In this document: piece by piece, positions 1 to 12,675 of the stretch
How the letters are laid out: each line of letters opens with the position of its first letter
Position numbering within the stretch: the first letter of the stretch is position 1
From: Embiotoca jacksoni
Lineage: Eukaryota; Chordata; Actinopteri; Embiotocidae
NCBI GenBank assembly: GCA_022577435.1
Contig: JAKOON010000016.1
Span: forward strand, 14,962,276 to 15,026,275
DNA length: 64,000 bases
Direction of reading: 5' to 3'
Translations under genes and position numbers: made by a program
Notes under the pieces: model-generated
Seen by the model: only the letters and a program-made list of their open reading frames with translations
The model's database searches: none
What the model was told of the DNA's origin: nothing

Positions 1-595
1 TGAGTACTCAATTTGCATGCGACCAATTAAATTAAAGAGAAGGCGGGGTTTAACAAAGCCAAACCAATGAACACAAAGTTTGTCATCAGTCTGTCCAATC
101 ACAGTGTTGTTTTGGTGCGTACAGACGTTTCATCCTCGCACCCAAAGAACAGCCTGTTCCTTTGCCATTAGTTAGCTAAAGCTGCCGTTAACGACATGAA
201 ACTGTAGCCACCGTCTCTATTAGCGAGTAGAAAACGTGTCAAAACTCCCTAAAACAGCATTTTTAAAGTCTTTCTTCATGTACCACCAAGACGCGATACC
301 TACTGAACAACTACACAATTTTGCAACTTAGCAATAAACATTAGCAAGCGTAGCCTGATAGCAACAATACAAACTGTGCGATTCTAGCAACACTGATATT
401 CACTACCAAACTGCAACTTATTATCGGCATTTTGTACAAACGCATTTCAGCCCACAGGCCCGTCAGTTCTTTCCACGGAGTTTGATGTTACGGAGTTGTG
501 GTCTACATTGACTAACATTAGCTATGACGTTATGTTGTGTACGATCTGCAGGCTGCACTAATGGCTGAGTCTGCAGCACACGTCTGCCTTACCTT
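1..595. other. Left flank, no gene identified
   Basis: No exon here can be supported. If the candidate minus-strand exon at 596-719 is real, this stretch is the start of its first intron. A CCAAT-type sequence lies near 95-100, but no convincing promoter could be assigned to it. Confidence 0.4.
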
Positions 596-719
596 TCTCC
601 GGGGCATTTTCAAAGATGTGGCGTGTCGACTCTGGGGGATTATTATCCCCTACTTCGGATATAATGTATCTCAGGTTATGAATAAATTGTAACAAGAACA
701 AACCACCAGCAGTTGGCAT
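596..719 (-). CDS. Possible first coding exon of a divergent, unidentified gene
   Basis: Read on the minus strand, an ATG at 717-719 opens a frame of 41 codons plus one base. It ends at a strong splice donor (AAAG then GTAAGG) at 594-595. An in-frame TAG lies just upstream of the ATG, so the frame starts here. The peptide begins MPTAGGLFLLQFIHNL and ends near FENAPEK. I do not recognise it. It points away from aldh16a1 across about 520 bases of GC-richer sequence, which fits a bidirectional promoter. The rest of the gene would lie left of the window. It could also be a noncoding leader exon or a chance frame beside a chance donor. Confidence 0.3.
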
Positions 720-1243
720 GAGCTAACTCAGCTGAAAAAAAGCGCATAAATTTCTCCGCACTTCCTAGTCAGCACAGCGCAAGCTCCTTCTTTTTGGTAC
801 GTTGACAAAATCCCTCCGTGTGGAAGTACACAGCTATAGTGGATCAGATATTTACAAATATTTTTCAGTGCACCTGAGCGGAATCTAAAAAGGACTGGAA
901 TCCGATTTTCCCCCAAAAAAAATATTTCATGATGATTCGTATTAGAAAAACAAAAACTTTACCCATTTACATGGTCACAGGGCGAAGACACCGGAAGTAA
1001 GTAGGAGTGACACCTCTCGCTCCGCGCTAGTGGTTCGTTGCCCTTTGTCAGTGGGTTGGAAGCTAGCGCGCTATTATTGACGCGGAGTGCCAACTAAGTT
1101 GCCTTTCTCCGAATCTTTTTCTCCTCAAATCCTTCCTGCTTTCATCTTACAATCTTAAAACTAGAAACTTTCACTCTGAACGCAATTCAGAAACGCGCAC
1201 ACAGCGACGGCGAGATTTATCTCCTCATTGACTTCTTACTATT
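720..1243. promoter_or_regulatory. Probable promoter of aldh16a1, possibly bidirectional
   Basis: The sequence lies between the candidate minus-strand exon and the aldh16a1 start codon. Around 985-1090 it is richer in CpG than its surroundings. It carries an ETS-type CCGGAAGT at 991-998 and has no TATA box in the usual place, which fits a TATA-less housekeeping promoter. Transcription start sites cannot be placed from sequence alone. The poly-A run at 915-925 probably has no function. Confidence 0.45.
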
Positions 1244-3843
1244 ATGGCTGATAGCAGCACCAAGGCAGTCTACGATATTTTCCAAAGTATGGAGTACGGA
1301 CCACCTGCAACTTCTAGCTCTGCTACTGCACAGGTACATTTCCGGGATAATATATAATAGAAAAGAGAAGCAGTATCTGTGCTAGCTTTAAAAACAAAAC
1401 TGTCCTGCGTTCGTTTTTTCCTGTTCAACTATTTGACCATGTGAAGTTCATTAACTGACTGCAACTCACAAGGCAAACATGTGACTCAATTTGACAGTAC
1501 AGAGTGTAGTTATGAAATGTCAAGGGGGGATGTTAACTTGTTTCAGTCAATAAATTGTACTAGTTTCATGAAGCTGGTATCTGTCATGTCCAATAGTCAG
1601 GCCCATGTATGTTTTAGGGGGGTGGTATTACAGGGTTATCTACAAGCACTCTTAACATTTTGACAGATTAAAGGCAGCTCTTATGAGACTCTTTTCAAAA
1701 TTTGAATTTGGGCTTTGAGACTACAGATTTATAACATAAAAGCCAAATTAAAAACTGAGGCAGGGAGTGACAAATGAAAAATGCTTTTGAGTTGCATTGT
1801 AGAAAATGTGGGACCCATTCTTATTTTATTTTTTGTTGAAATGAAATACTAAATTGCTGGATTACCACCTTACCTTTTGAAATGGTTTAATTTGTCACAT
1901 TTAAATTTAACTGCCATAAAAATTGACTGGGGCGGGTGCTACCATTGTGTGTCAGAGAAGCTTTAGTTTAGGAGGTTCAAAGTGATGTTGAACTCTGTAC
2001 TTTGATCTTTTATCTGTAAATAGCTGACCCAGTCTGCTTGGCTTACCCAAACAGACAAACCTTCAACCTCTTTCTGACCAATAAAATGTGAGCATGGACA
2101 TAGGTATTTTTCATTTACAGTGTCTGAACGGCCTCATTCAGATGAATATTGGTATTATATGGAATTGAATTTGATATTGAAAGCATGCTTGGCTGTTATT
2201 GTTTCCTGTGTGAGATAGATTTACAATTATTTTCAGTTGTTGTGAAATTTTCCAGGTCAAATCCAAAAATCTATCCCCCCCCCCCTGATTTTCCCAACTT
2301 TTGTGCTGATTCGCTTGAGACAAATTGCAGTAGTTGCATGTGAATTTATTCTCTATTTGCCCTGATTTTTATCTGCAAAGATCACAGGTGTACAGATGCA
2401 GATGTTAAGACCATGTGAGAGTTGTTCAGCAATCAACTGTGAGCATATGTATTCAGGATGTTTGTTGTACCGTACCCACGCAATGTGGTCCCATATTAAA
2501 GGGGAAGATATTAGTTGATGAAGTGATCTGCAACAACTTGACTACTCATTAAAGCCCTTTTCCTGATAAAAATGCTATATTTTCTCTTTGAGGTGTGTAA
2601 ATTTGCTGCTTCTCTTTATCCTTTGTGATAGCAATTTGCAAATCTTTTGGACTTTTGGTCTGGCAGATCAAGCAAATTGAAGAGCCCTTATTGTCTGAAG
2701 GAACTTTTGTTGTATTTTTTTTTTTTTTTTATCTTGTTTTGACATTCAGCAGACCAAACAATTATTAGTTGCAGCACTAATGTGTATTTTAGGGATGGGC
2801 TGCACCCTGTTTTGGTTAACTTCTGTGCTCTTGGCTTTTGGGCTGAACCTATTTTCTGTTCTCTGTTTTCTCCATCAGGCCTGGCTGGATCATCATTCCC
2901 GTTCTCTGGGTTTCTTCATCGATGGCAAGTTTGTCCGTCCAGCAGAGAGAAAGACCTGCTCCCAGGCTGATTCTAAAGGTAAGAGAAGCCTGAATTTGCA
3001 CTGCATGGACCGCTGGCACCGAGATCTTTCGTTCTCTTTTTATCAGTGGGGATTTAGCTCATTTAATAGAGGTCAAAACTTTCTGATAAAGTTAATGTTT
3101 CAGCCTATTCATGAACATCCTTACAAACTGAACTAAAGAAATAAAAGTCATCTTGTTAGTGATGTTGTCTCCCCCTCATTGTGGTTGTAGCCTTACAAAT
3201 TACATTCAGATTTGAGTAAAAGGCCATGATGAAACTAACCTCATGCATATTGTTTTTCCCCTCTGTTCTCCAGGTAATATTGTGTGCAGCACAGCATGCG
3301 CTGAGGAGGACGATATTTCCCAGTGTGCCTCCTCTGCTGTTAAAGGCCACAAAGCCTGGAGCGGCCTGACCTGCTACCAGAGGGCCAAAGGGCTGCTCAG
3401 GTCCAATAAACTCACCTTCTTACATTTATGGAAATTATTTGTTTCAACTACGAGCTTAATATGAAGAGTAGTGTCTGTGTTGCCTGTTCTGCACTAACAG
3501 GTTGGTGAGCGTTCTCGGGCAGCACGGACAGTGTGTGTCAGAGCTGTGTGAACTGTGCGAGGCTTCCTGCTCGGCCTCCACCCTGGTCCGACTGCTGCAG
3601 TACTACAGCAGCTGGGCTCAGCTCAGAGACACTCTCATCACCAACTGGACACCTCTAGGTGAGGGAATGACAGTGTCTTTACGACAAAGCATTTAGTCTG
3701 AGTGCTCATTTTAAATGTCAACATATTTTGTCGTTTTGCTTGCTGTTCTTGTTTTGCAGGTGTGGTGGCAGTGGTCGCTTCTGATGACTGCTCTTTCTAC
3801 TCCCTAATGCTCAAAGCCCTACCAGCGCTGGCCATGGGTAAAA

Positions 3844-3909
<66 letters not shown>

Positions 3910-6900
3910 TGTTTGTACTTCTATCTTTGTGAGGGGCCCTCATTGACGCAATGTGTTCTCTAACGCCTTGCTCTAACCTTCACCATCACAATTAACTACC
4001 AAACCTCAACCCCTTAAAACAAACCCAATTCTAACCTGAGCACTAAAACCAAATGTGAACCCTCAAAGTCAGTCTGTCCTCACTTTCCACAAATGCCCTC
4101 ACTCCCAAGGTTTAAAACTCAAGAAACAAGTGCACTCGCACTCCAAAAAAGTCATAAAAAAAAATAATTGTCAGTTAGGGCTGCAAGCTTTGAATACTTT
4201 AATTATATATTAATCTGCCTTTTAATTTCTTAATTGATAAGTTAAGAACAGTGACCCTGTTCAGGATAAAGGCATGTATAGATAATGGATGAATAGAAAA
4301 CAATCGCTGATTAAATTTCTGTCAATCAACTCGATCATTGCAGCTCTAATCAAATTTCAAGTTTTTTGTTTCAAACTGGTGTAAAGGGGTGAAGTATAAC
4401 TGAAAACTGCTTTCTTTCAGGCAACTCTGTTACCGTTGTTCCTGGCCGAAGCACCGCCGCTCCAGCGCTCCTGTTGGCTCAGCTCTTTACAGGAGCAGGA
4501 CTCCCTGCTGGGGCTCTTAATGTGTTAACAGGAAGTGATATGACGCTGGGTGCCAAAGTGGCCCAGAACAGCAGCATCAGCTACGTCACTTACTGCGGCA
4601 ACAAGCAGGTTTGTGTGAAAACTGAAGTTATATTTCTATCCATAGTTTAGAACCGAGCTATGTGTGCATTATAAATCTGATTTTACATCATAACAACAGT
4701 GTTTCCTTTCTCTCTCAGGATGGGGTGATGCTGTGTAAGGCCACAGCAGGGATGGGGGTTCCTGTGTCCGTCTCTCCATGCGTAGGCGCCTCTTGTCCTT
4801 TCATCCTCTTTGAGTCAGCTGATATTGACAGCGCTGTGGAAGAAGTGATAGAGACTGCCTTCAAGAAGAACAAAGAGGTGATGCACACAAAAAAGTATCA
4901 ACTCGAGAAGGATGAGGTAACTCTCGTGTTACCAGAACGTCCCCCAGTCTGTTTAACAGGCCTCTCTTCCTCACTGCTCTCAGGTACACTGGGTGTTGTG
5001 CGTGCAGGAGAGTGTGTTGGACAGTGTTGTGGACCGTCTCCGCCTGCGTATGGCAGGCATGAAGTGTGTCGTCATGCCCAGTGATGCAGACAGGCTCCTT
5101 CTGGATGCTGCAGTACAGGAGGCTCAGCAGCAGGGGGCCACGGTTAGTAAAATAAAAACTGAGAAAGAGGTGTTGTGTTGACACAATCACTATAAACATG
5201 TTTAATGTACAGATGTAATCTAATAATTAAAATAAAATACACTTTTTGTTCAAAATTTGTTGAACAGATAAATTATACTAAAGCCATTAACCACGACGGC
5301 AGATTTAATACAGTGATTTTTTTTTATTTCAACCAGGTAACCTACATTAAATTATAATAATCTTGCAAATTAAAAGTTCAAAGACGCCATTCTTCTGTTT
5401 TTACAACAATGTCTTCATCTTTTAATGGATTTTTCTTTTCTTAATCAGGACTGCAAGGGACATAAGTCATTGAATTAATTGTTTTATTCTTAGTTTTTTG
5501 TGTTTATTTGTCTTAATCTCTTTGTTTTTATTTCTTTCAGATATGTCAAATTAATGAGTAGTGTTTTCTAACTGGCTAACTATTGGGGTTTCAGTACTTT
5601 CTGAGACACAAGTGAAGCCCAAAAACTGACAGAAATGTTGTGGTCTTCGATAAAGACAAGAGAAATGCAATTGAGTGGGAGCATAATGTTTATAGGGATA
5701 GAAGTGTGGTGTCTGTGAACCTCCATGTAATGGCAGCGAACGTGGTGAGCGTTGCAATCTAAAACGCTTTAGCTGCCGTTTCACGAGTTTATACTGTGAT
5801 GCCACATTAGTATAGCATCATATGCATTGTCTGGTGTTGTTTTATGAGGAAACTTAGCTTCTGCTTGGTAGCTAACTTCAAAGGCAACTGCCCCGTGTCT
5901 TTAGTAGTTTCATGTAAACCAGCTCAGCCCAGTCTTCTCCTCTTCTGCAAAACTTTGTCTTTTGTTTGACACCTTCCTTTGATTATTCAACTAACATTAG
6001 TGATGTATTGATGTGTCTACATTCAGTTCACATTTTTATTTAATATACTTTTGCTGTACTTTTAGTAATAATTTTTTTTTTAAAAACATCCATTATATAG
6101 TTACCATAGTGCTGTTTTATACTTGTTCAAATTAACCACTTGTGCAAAACCCAAAGTGTTCGCTTTCACACTCATACGAAGAAAAAAGAGAAGCGAGCAG
6201 CAACATTTGAGAAACTGTATACTGATTGATTTGTTTCCAGGGTGAGTAATTATTGTTTCTCTCTCTCTCTCTCTCCTCAGCTGGTTCAGTCATGTGCTGC
6301 TCCCCCTTCAGGTGCCCTGTACCCTCCCACAGTGCTCTGTGGGGCTGCCCCCTCCTCACCGTGTGTTGTCAGCCCCACTCCGGGACCGCTCCTGCCTCTC
6401 ATGACCTTCAGAAGCAACACCGAAGCAGTGACCCTGGGTAATACAGGAAGCATTATCATCATTACTCTTATCTATTATCACAGAGACTGAGATAAAATGT
6501 TGAATGTTTGGGCCCGTAGTGGCTCCTACTCTGCATTTTCAATAGCTTGTACTGATCTCTCTGTTGAATAAAACACATTTCAGAAGAACGTTACACTCCA
6601 TGTTTTAATAGTGAATTTTCCATTTTAATCACAGTAATGGTCTCTGTTCTGTGCAGGGAACCACACTCCTCATGGCCAGGCAGCATCCATCTGGACTGAA
6701 GACCTGACGTTGGCTTTGGAGGTGGCTAAGAGGTAAACACATTCACACATTTCTCTGTATAATTTACCTCTTCTATTTGTTTTTCAATGAAATCTTCAAA
6801 TTTTTGTGTGTTTCTTTGTCTCTATGTTCACTATACAAATAATAACATTAATTTATAGGAATCTTAAAGAATTAATAATTATATTTCTTTACCTTTTGTC

Positions 6901-9900
6901 ATCTCCTCTATTGTACCTTCCTGAATGGCCACTGATTTCTTCTTCCTCTCTTCCCAGTCTGTCAGTCGGCTCTGTGTGGGTGAATTCCCGACCGTTGTCT
7001 GACCCGTGTCTACCTGTCTCTGGTCACAAAGACAGTGGTACCTGCACTGACGGAGGACAGGAGGTGGTTTTCTCTCACACGTTTAACCCTTTGACTGGTG
7101 ACACCTAAAAAGCCCCACTGGAATTTAGTAAAAGATTGTGATTCTTAACAGAGATGAGAGACATCATTTGAAGATTAGGATATTTTGCCATGAAGTTAGA
7201 TGTATGGTGTTTCTGAACTTCCCAATAGTGTTAGATCGCTTACTGTACCTAGCAGCTGTGATTAAGTGGTGCCAAATTATGTTTTAACAATGACATTCAC
7301 GTCATTGCCATTGGCAAGATTAACAAACAAACAAACTCTGGACCAACCACTGCTCTGTAAATATTTATAGTTATTTTTAATTAACTGAATGGTGGAAAAG
7401 CTTTATAACAAATAGCTCCAAAAATGTTTTATTTTTTTTATACCCAACTGATTTTAGGTTAAAGGAAAATATATTCTGTATTTAGTTATATTTGTACTCA
7501 TCTCATATGCTTTTACTGTATTTTGTTGGTTCTGGAGCTCCCGCACAGATCAAACAGTCTTACTAACCACTCTGCTGGTAATATTTTATGAAATATTAAC
7601 CGCCTTTCTGCTTTCTGCCAGGGTCTGTACCAGTTTCTACGCCTGTCCTCTTCCTCCCCTCCTCTTCCACGCTCCTCCCCTGTCTCTATGGACTACTCAA
7701 AGTTTGGAACAGGAGCATCTCCAGCTATCATTCCAGATGGTTCAGACTCTGCCAGGTAGGTTTGCAATTCTCAGTCCACCTCATGTCATGTTTCTAAGGT
7801 ATCACAAGACCTCACGGCCACATAAGTAACACAAGTATTTAACTAACAGTATGCTACACATTAATTCAGGCAGGGTTAAAGAGATGACGTTATGTTCTGT
7901 ACATATCTCTCCCATCAGTTCTCCTCAGTCCTACCTGCAGTTTGTTGGTGGTAAGGCATGTAAATCAGTGTCTGGCTGCAATGTGGCTGTGCAGTCACCA
8001 GGGGGCGGTGGTGTAATGGCTTACTATCCAGACGGAGGTCGCAAAGATGTCCGCAATGCTGTGGAGTCTGCTATCAAAGTCCAGCCTGGGTGAGAGCTTT
8101 GCCAAACAAAAATATTCACAAACACATACACACAAGCAGCACACTGAATTACAAAAGTGCAACTATAAAAAAACAAAACAAAACACAGACATATATTATA
8201 GTTGCAAACTCCCACATCGGACACAGTTGTACTTATTAAATGTGAAGAAGAGATGCAGCCTGTTCCAAAACTTGGGTTTAACAAACTTTAAGACTAACTC
8301 TTGACGAAGAAGAATTTTCTAAATGGTTACCTCTAAGTATGTTAACCTAACCCGTAAACATCATCAGTGGATCTCTGATAGAACTATTTATCATGGCAAT
8401 GGAAGAATAACCAGCAGAGCCTCCACTTACTACCTCCATGTAAATTGTGCCTCATTTAAAAGTTTTTAAATAGATACATCCAGCTGACATTGGATGGGGA
8501 CAAAATGCACTTGTTAGGAATTAAAGATGAAATACATAAATATAGATCAGAAGGGTGACGAAGACAAGATGGTTTCTTTTGCATTATGTTTTTTCGTTTA
8601 AATTATTGTTGGCCCAACAGCAATCAGTCACTGTATATCTCAGTATGTGTTAGATGTAAATCTTGTCACCATAATGTTAAAACTCTCAAGATGGTGCATA
8701 TTCAGCTCATATTTAGAATCTCTTATCTCTAATATGATAACTATCATAGAGCTGTGACATCAGTGTGACCAATCAGACAATGACAAATTTCACTGATCAG
8801 TGGATATAGTTTTTACTCCTGGATTACCACCGTAATGTGAACTAATGGTCCTATTACAGGAGAACTGCTGATGGCCTGACAGTGTTCTCATTTCATGTGC
8901 AGAGTGTTGTAATAAAATCTTCTACTTGAGAAAAAAAAAAGTAAGGGCAACACATTGATCCTGAGGTGTGGAGGATTCCACAATATTTAATATTCATACA
9001 GTCAACTTACAGTTAACAGACTGACTTTTCTCTTCATATAAATCACAGACAGCTCAAATTGTGTATCGCATTATTTCAGGGGATTTTTGACCATCCTCTA
9101 ATCCTTCATTGTAAAAAAACATTCAACTGAGACTTTGAATTCCATCATTTATATATCCAGTAGTGTTTTTAGTTACTTTACTTATGCTTAGCTTACGTAC
9201 AGTACACTTTAGAAATAGCCCTATCATGTCAGTGGTCTGAACAATCATGATCAGCAATTAAAATATATACATTCAATTCTAGAATTACTTGTGATTGGTG
9301 TGATGTGCGTTGTGCAATTGACTCTCACAAGGTCTCGCGTGTTGTAAGTTGTTTCGCAACTCAGTGAACTGTGTTTATCATCACCAATCAAAGTCCAACT
9401 TGACTTTGAGAGCCGATAAAAAGACAAATTTGCTGAGTCATTACACAATATATCAACAAAGTACATGGGTAAGCACCAACCAAGTGTCTCAACAGTGTAA
9501 TTTCACAATAATCCAATAAACACAGGTCATCGTGTCAGAATAAAAAACATTAAAAGCCCTGGACAAGTTCACTCTTATTTTCCTGCAGGGCATTCATACG
9601 TTAAGTTTTTTACTTTTATTTCCAGTTTATAGATCTTAACCAAAACAATGAAATGTAAGATGACACCACAACGATGTTGGCACATCTGTACCGGCACCAA
9701 TGCTTCTTCACAATCATTTTATTTTTTGAACATCTTTCCCTTCTCTAGCTGGATGAAAAAGAGTCCATCTGCACGCGCTCAGTCACTGTACTCTCTGGCT
9801 AAGGGCCTGGAGGCAAAAAGGAGGGAAGTAGCTGCATCAATCAACATCCAGACTGGTCTCCCAATGGACCAGAGTGACAATGAGGTGGAGCTGAGCATCA

Positions 9901-12318
9901 CCAGGCTCAGTGTCTGGGCAGCTTACTGTGACAAAGTCCAGGGAGGATCTCTGGTGAGGCCTTTTATATATAGAAAGTTACTAAAGCCATGAGAATATAA
10001 AGTGGTATTAGGTGAGATGATAGTCAGGAAGATTGAGCAGAGTCTACTGATCTCCAAACTTTTGCCTCTTTTGGTTTCCCTCTCCTTCAGCCCATGCCGC
10101 AGTCTGGCTCTGCTCTCTCCCTCCCTGAAGCCCTTGGAATCGTGGGGATTGTCCTACCCGACAAAAATCCCCTCCTCTCCATGGTAACACTTCTCGGGGC
10201 AGCAATTGCCACAGGCAACGCAGTCATCATGGTCCCCAGTCAGAAGCATCCACTGCCTGTCTTGGCATTCATCCAGGTAAGTGTGAAGATGTTCAGTGTG
10301 CTGCGCTGCAAATTTGTTTATGGAGGAGGAAACATTTGGGCTTTTCAGATATTATTAAATTTTTCAGCATCCATTTTGATTTAAGAGGTTCAACATTCCA
10401 GAGACTGCTGCAAGGTCTTTTTTAAGAACTCTTGAGACAACCTTGTTTAAACTCATACATAATTGCGACATCCAGCATGTTATGAAGAACAAGGTCAATC
10501 AACTTTTTTTCTGATCCACATAAAGCTCAAGCCTCTGCTCCACTAAGGAGTCTAAAGATAACAGCAGACATAAACGTCATATCTATGTGAAAATGATGAG
10601 GAGACTTCAAATTAATACATGAAACAAACATAAGTATCTTATTGTTCAATGTGGTTTTTCACCAATTGATGTTTCTTTTAAATATGTCATCTTGTTGCAC
10701 CCTCTTCTTCTACAATGGCTTAGTGGCGCCCATCAGGAGAATCTGTGCTGCCAGCTTTTCAATTCAATGATCCAACTCCCTATGTTTTGCATAGTGAATA
10801 GTGGATTCAAACATACAGTACATACATTTTCATTTTCTAATTTTCAGGACATTAGGTTAATATCTGCACTAAATTAGAATGAAAACCTGACAATACAGTC
10901 AGTGCTTCAGTTTACTGAGACCATTGGGTTTGACAGACAGATGCAGATAAGAGCAGGGATACACCACAGTCATAAATCTCCATCATGTTGCTGTGCGATA
11001 ACATTACTAACCACCAATGAAAACACCTGTGTACATGTCTTTATGTACCTGTAAACACTGATTTAAACTTAATGGCACCTTCTCCTCCTCCTCGACCCCC
11101 TTCAGGTGCTGCAGTCTTCAGATCTGCCAGCAGGTCTGGTCAATGTCGTTACAGGAAGTAGAGACCAGCTGACAGCGGCTCTTGCTAATCACAGTGTCAT
11201 CAAGGCCATCTGGTACTGGGGGAGCGCTGAGGTGAGGACAGCACACGGACAACACTTTCCAATTTCCAACACTTCTTTTGTCAAATTAAACCGGGTTAGT
11301 TAATATGGGTAAGTCTGTGGGCATGACAGTTCTGACAGGACTTGGGTCACAACCCGGAGAGATACATAACATTTTAACTCACAGACAGAAAAAATGTCAG
11401 GAGCCTTTCTGGAGTTAAAATGGAGCTGAACTGGATTGGCAAGTGAAGCATGTTGAAAACACTGCTGCACAGGTCACACTCCTGCCATTTCACTTTCTTA
11501 CAACCACTTGCGGCTTTTCTTTTGGTTATGGGTCTTTGTGTACTGTTTCTTAAATGCCTTGAGTTTGCTTATCTGCTTTTGTAATCTGTTTGATTCAACA
11601 GCATTTACAATGCTGCCCTTCACTGTCTGGACTGTATCTTGATCTTTTCCATGTAAAGGAGCTCCTGCACTTCAAAATCCTGCCAAGTCTCCATGTTAAT
11701 TCGATTCTTGTTTATCTCAACCCATTTCAAAAGATTCCTACCGGCGCTGCAGCTTTATATGCAACAGCAACCTGTGACAGTTGCGTTAAAACCATGTGCC
11801 TCCATTTGAAATGAGTGACATTCATTTGTTGTTAGCAACCCAAGTAGGTACACCTCGCATAGAAATCGACAGCTGTGCGACCCTTGACCCTCAAGAGGTG
11901 TCTCGCAAAACTGTGTTGGACATAATGAGTTGACTCTTTAAACACGACATCAGTGTGGGTATAATACTGGCTGACCCCTCAGTGTGAAAGCCCAAACCCA
12001 GATATTAATGGGGGAGGGATCAGAGCTCCTGAGAGCAGCCATCTCCCTAATTAACAATGCCTTAGAAAATGGAGAGAATTCTTTTGACTGAGCCGTATCA
12101 CATATAACCATCTTCATTCCTGTTCTGATTTACTGCTGTAGGGCTGTCAGTACCTCCAACACACCTGCACCAGCCCCCTAAAAACCCTGCGCCTGTACTG
12201 TCAGAAGGATAAGGAGGGGAACGGCGGCAAGGACTGGACTCGGTCTCATTCCTCTCTTCTAGAGGAAACGTGGAGGAATGCTGTCCAGTGGAAGAGTGTG
12301 TGGATTCCTACTGCATAA
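1244..12318 (+). CDS. aldh16a1: Aldehyde dehydrogenase family 16 member A1 (pseudoenzyme)
   Basis: Exons: 1244-1333, 2879-2978, 3274-3400, 3501-3658, 3760-3837, 4421-4608, 4719-4877, 4984-5142, 6281-6437, 6657-6732, 6958-7063, 7622-7755, 7919-8089, 9749-9953, 10091-10276, 11106-11231, 12142-12318 (TAA). All junctions are GT-AG and in phase, giving 2397 nt or 798 residues; human ALDH16A1 has 802. Residues about 30-510 form one ALDH-like domain. Residues about 515-798 form a second, truncated one with a cofactor-fold segment (ALGIVGIVLPDKNPLL, GNAVIMVPSQKHP). Motifs that carry catalysis in active ALDHs have decayed: PWNFP reads VASDDCSF, the KPSE lysine is lost (VVPGRS), ELGGKSP reads CVGASCP, and the GQxC cysteine site reads KNKEVHW. 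This fits the family's proposed scaffold role; the human protein is reported to bind maspardin and HPRT1. No catalysis is expected. The exon 7 donor is ambiguous (see findings). Confidence 0.95.
3847..3906. repeat. (CA)n microsatellite in aldh16a1 intron 5
   Basis: About 30 uninterrupted CA units start about 8 bases after the intron 5 donor. They are a likely polymorphic marker. No function is implied beyond a possible effect on splicing of the adjacent donor. Confidence 0.95.
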
Positions 12319-12675
12319 AGAGACAGAGGCAGGGAGAATGATGGGTGAAGATGGTGACAGGTTTACAGATCTCAACTGTCTTAACATCAGCTTTTAGTGT
12401 TTAACAGTTACCTGTAAGATGTAGATTTAAAAAAGAGATTTAAAAACTATTGGAAACAGTCAGAAATAGCAAAACAACATGGATTCAGAAGCAGAGAGGA
12501 AATGAGTGGGCAGAAAAGATTATATATTAGATTTGATTTTGAGGTTATGGCAGAATGCCATTGAGACTCAATCTGGGGAGAAGTTTGAAATTAGATGCTT
12601 AAATATTTCAGGAAAGAAAACATCGACTTGTTCTTGACTGTAAAATATTTTTTCACATAAATGTATATAAATAAA
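12319..12675 (+). terminator. aldh16a1: aldh16a1 3' UTR and poly(A) signal
   Basis: After the TAA, the first canonical AATAAA on the plus strand is at 12670-12675, about 350 bases downstream. This gives a short, ordinary 3' UTR. The A-run at about 12762-12781 is genomic and is not the poly(A) tail. Confidence 0.6.
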
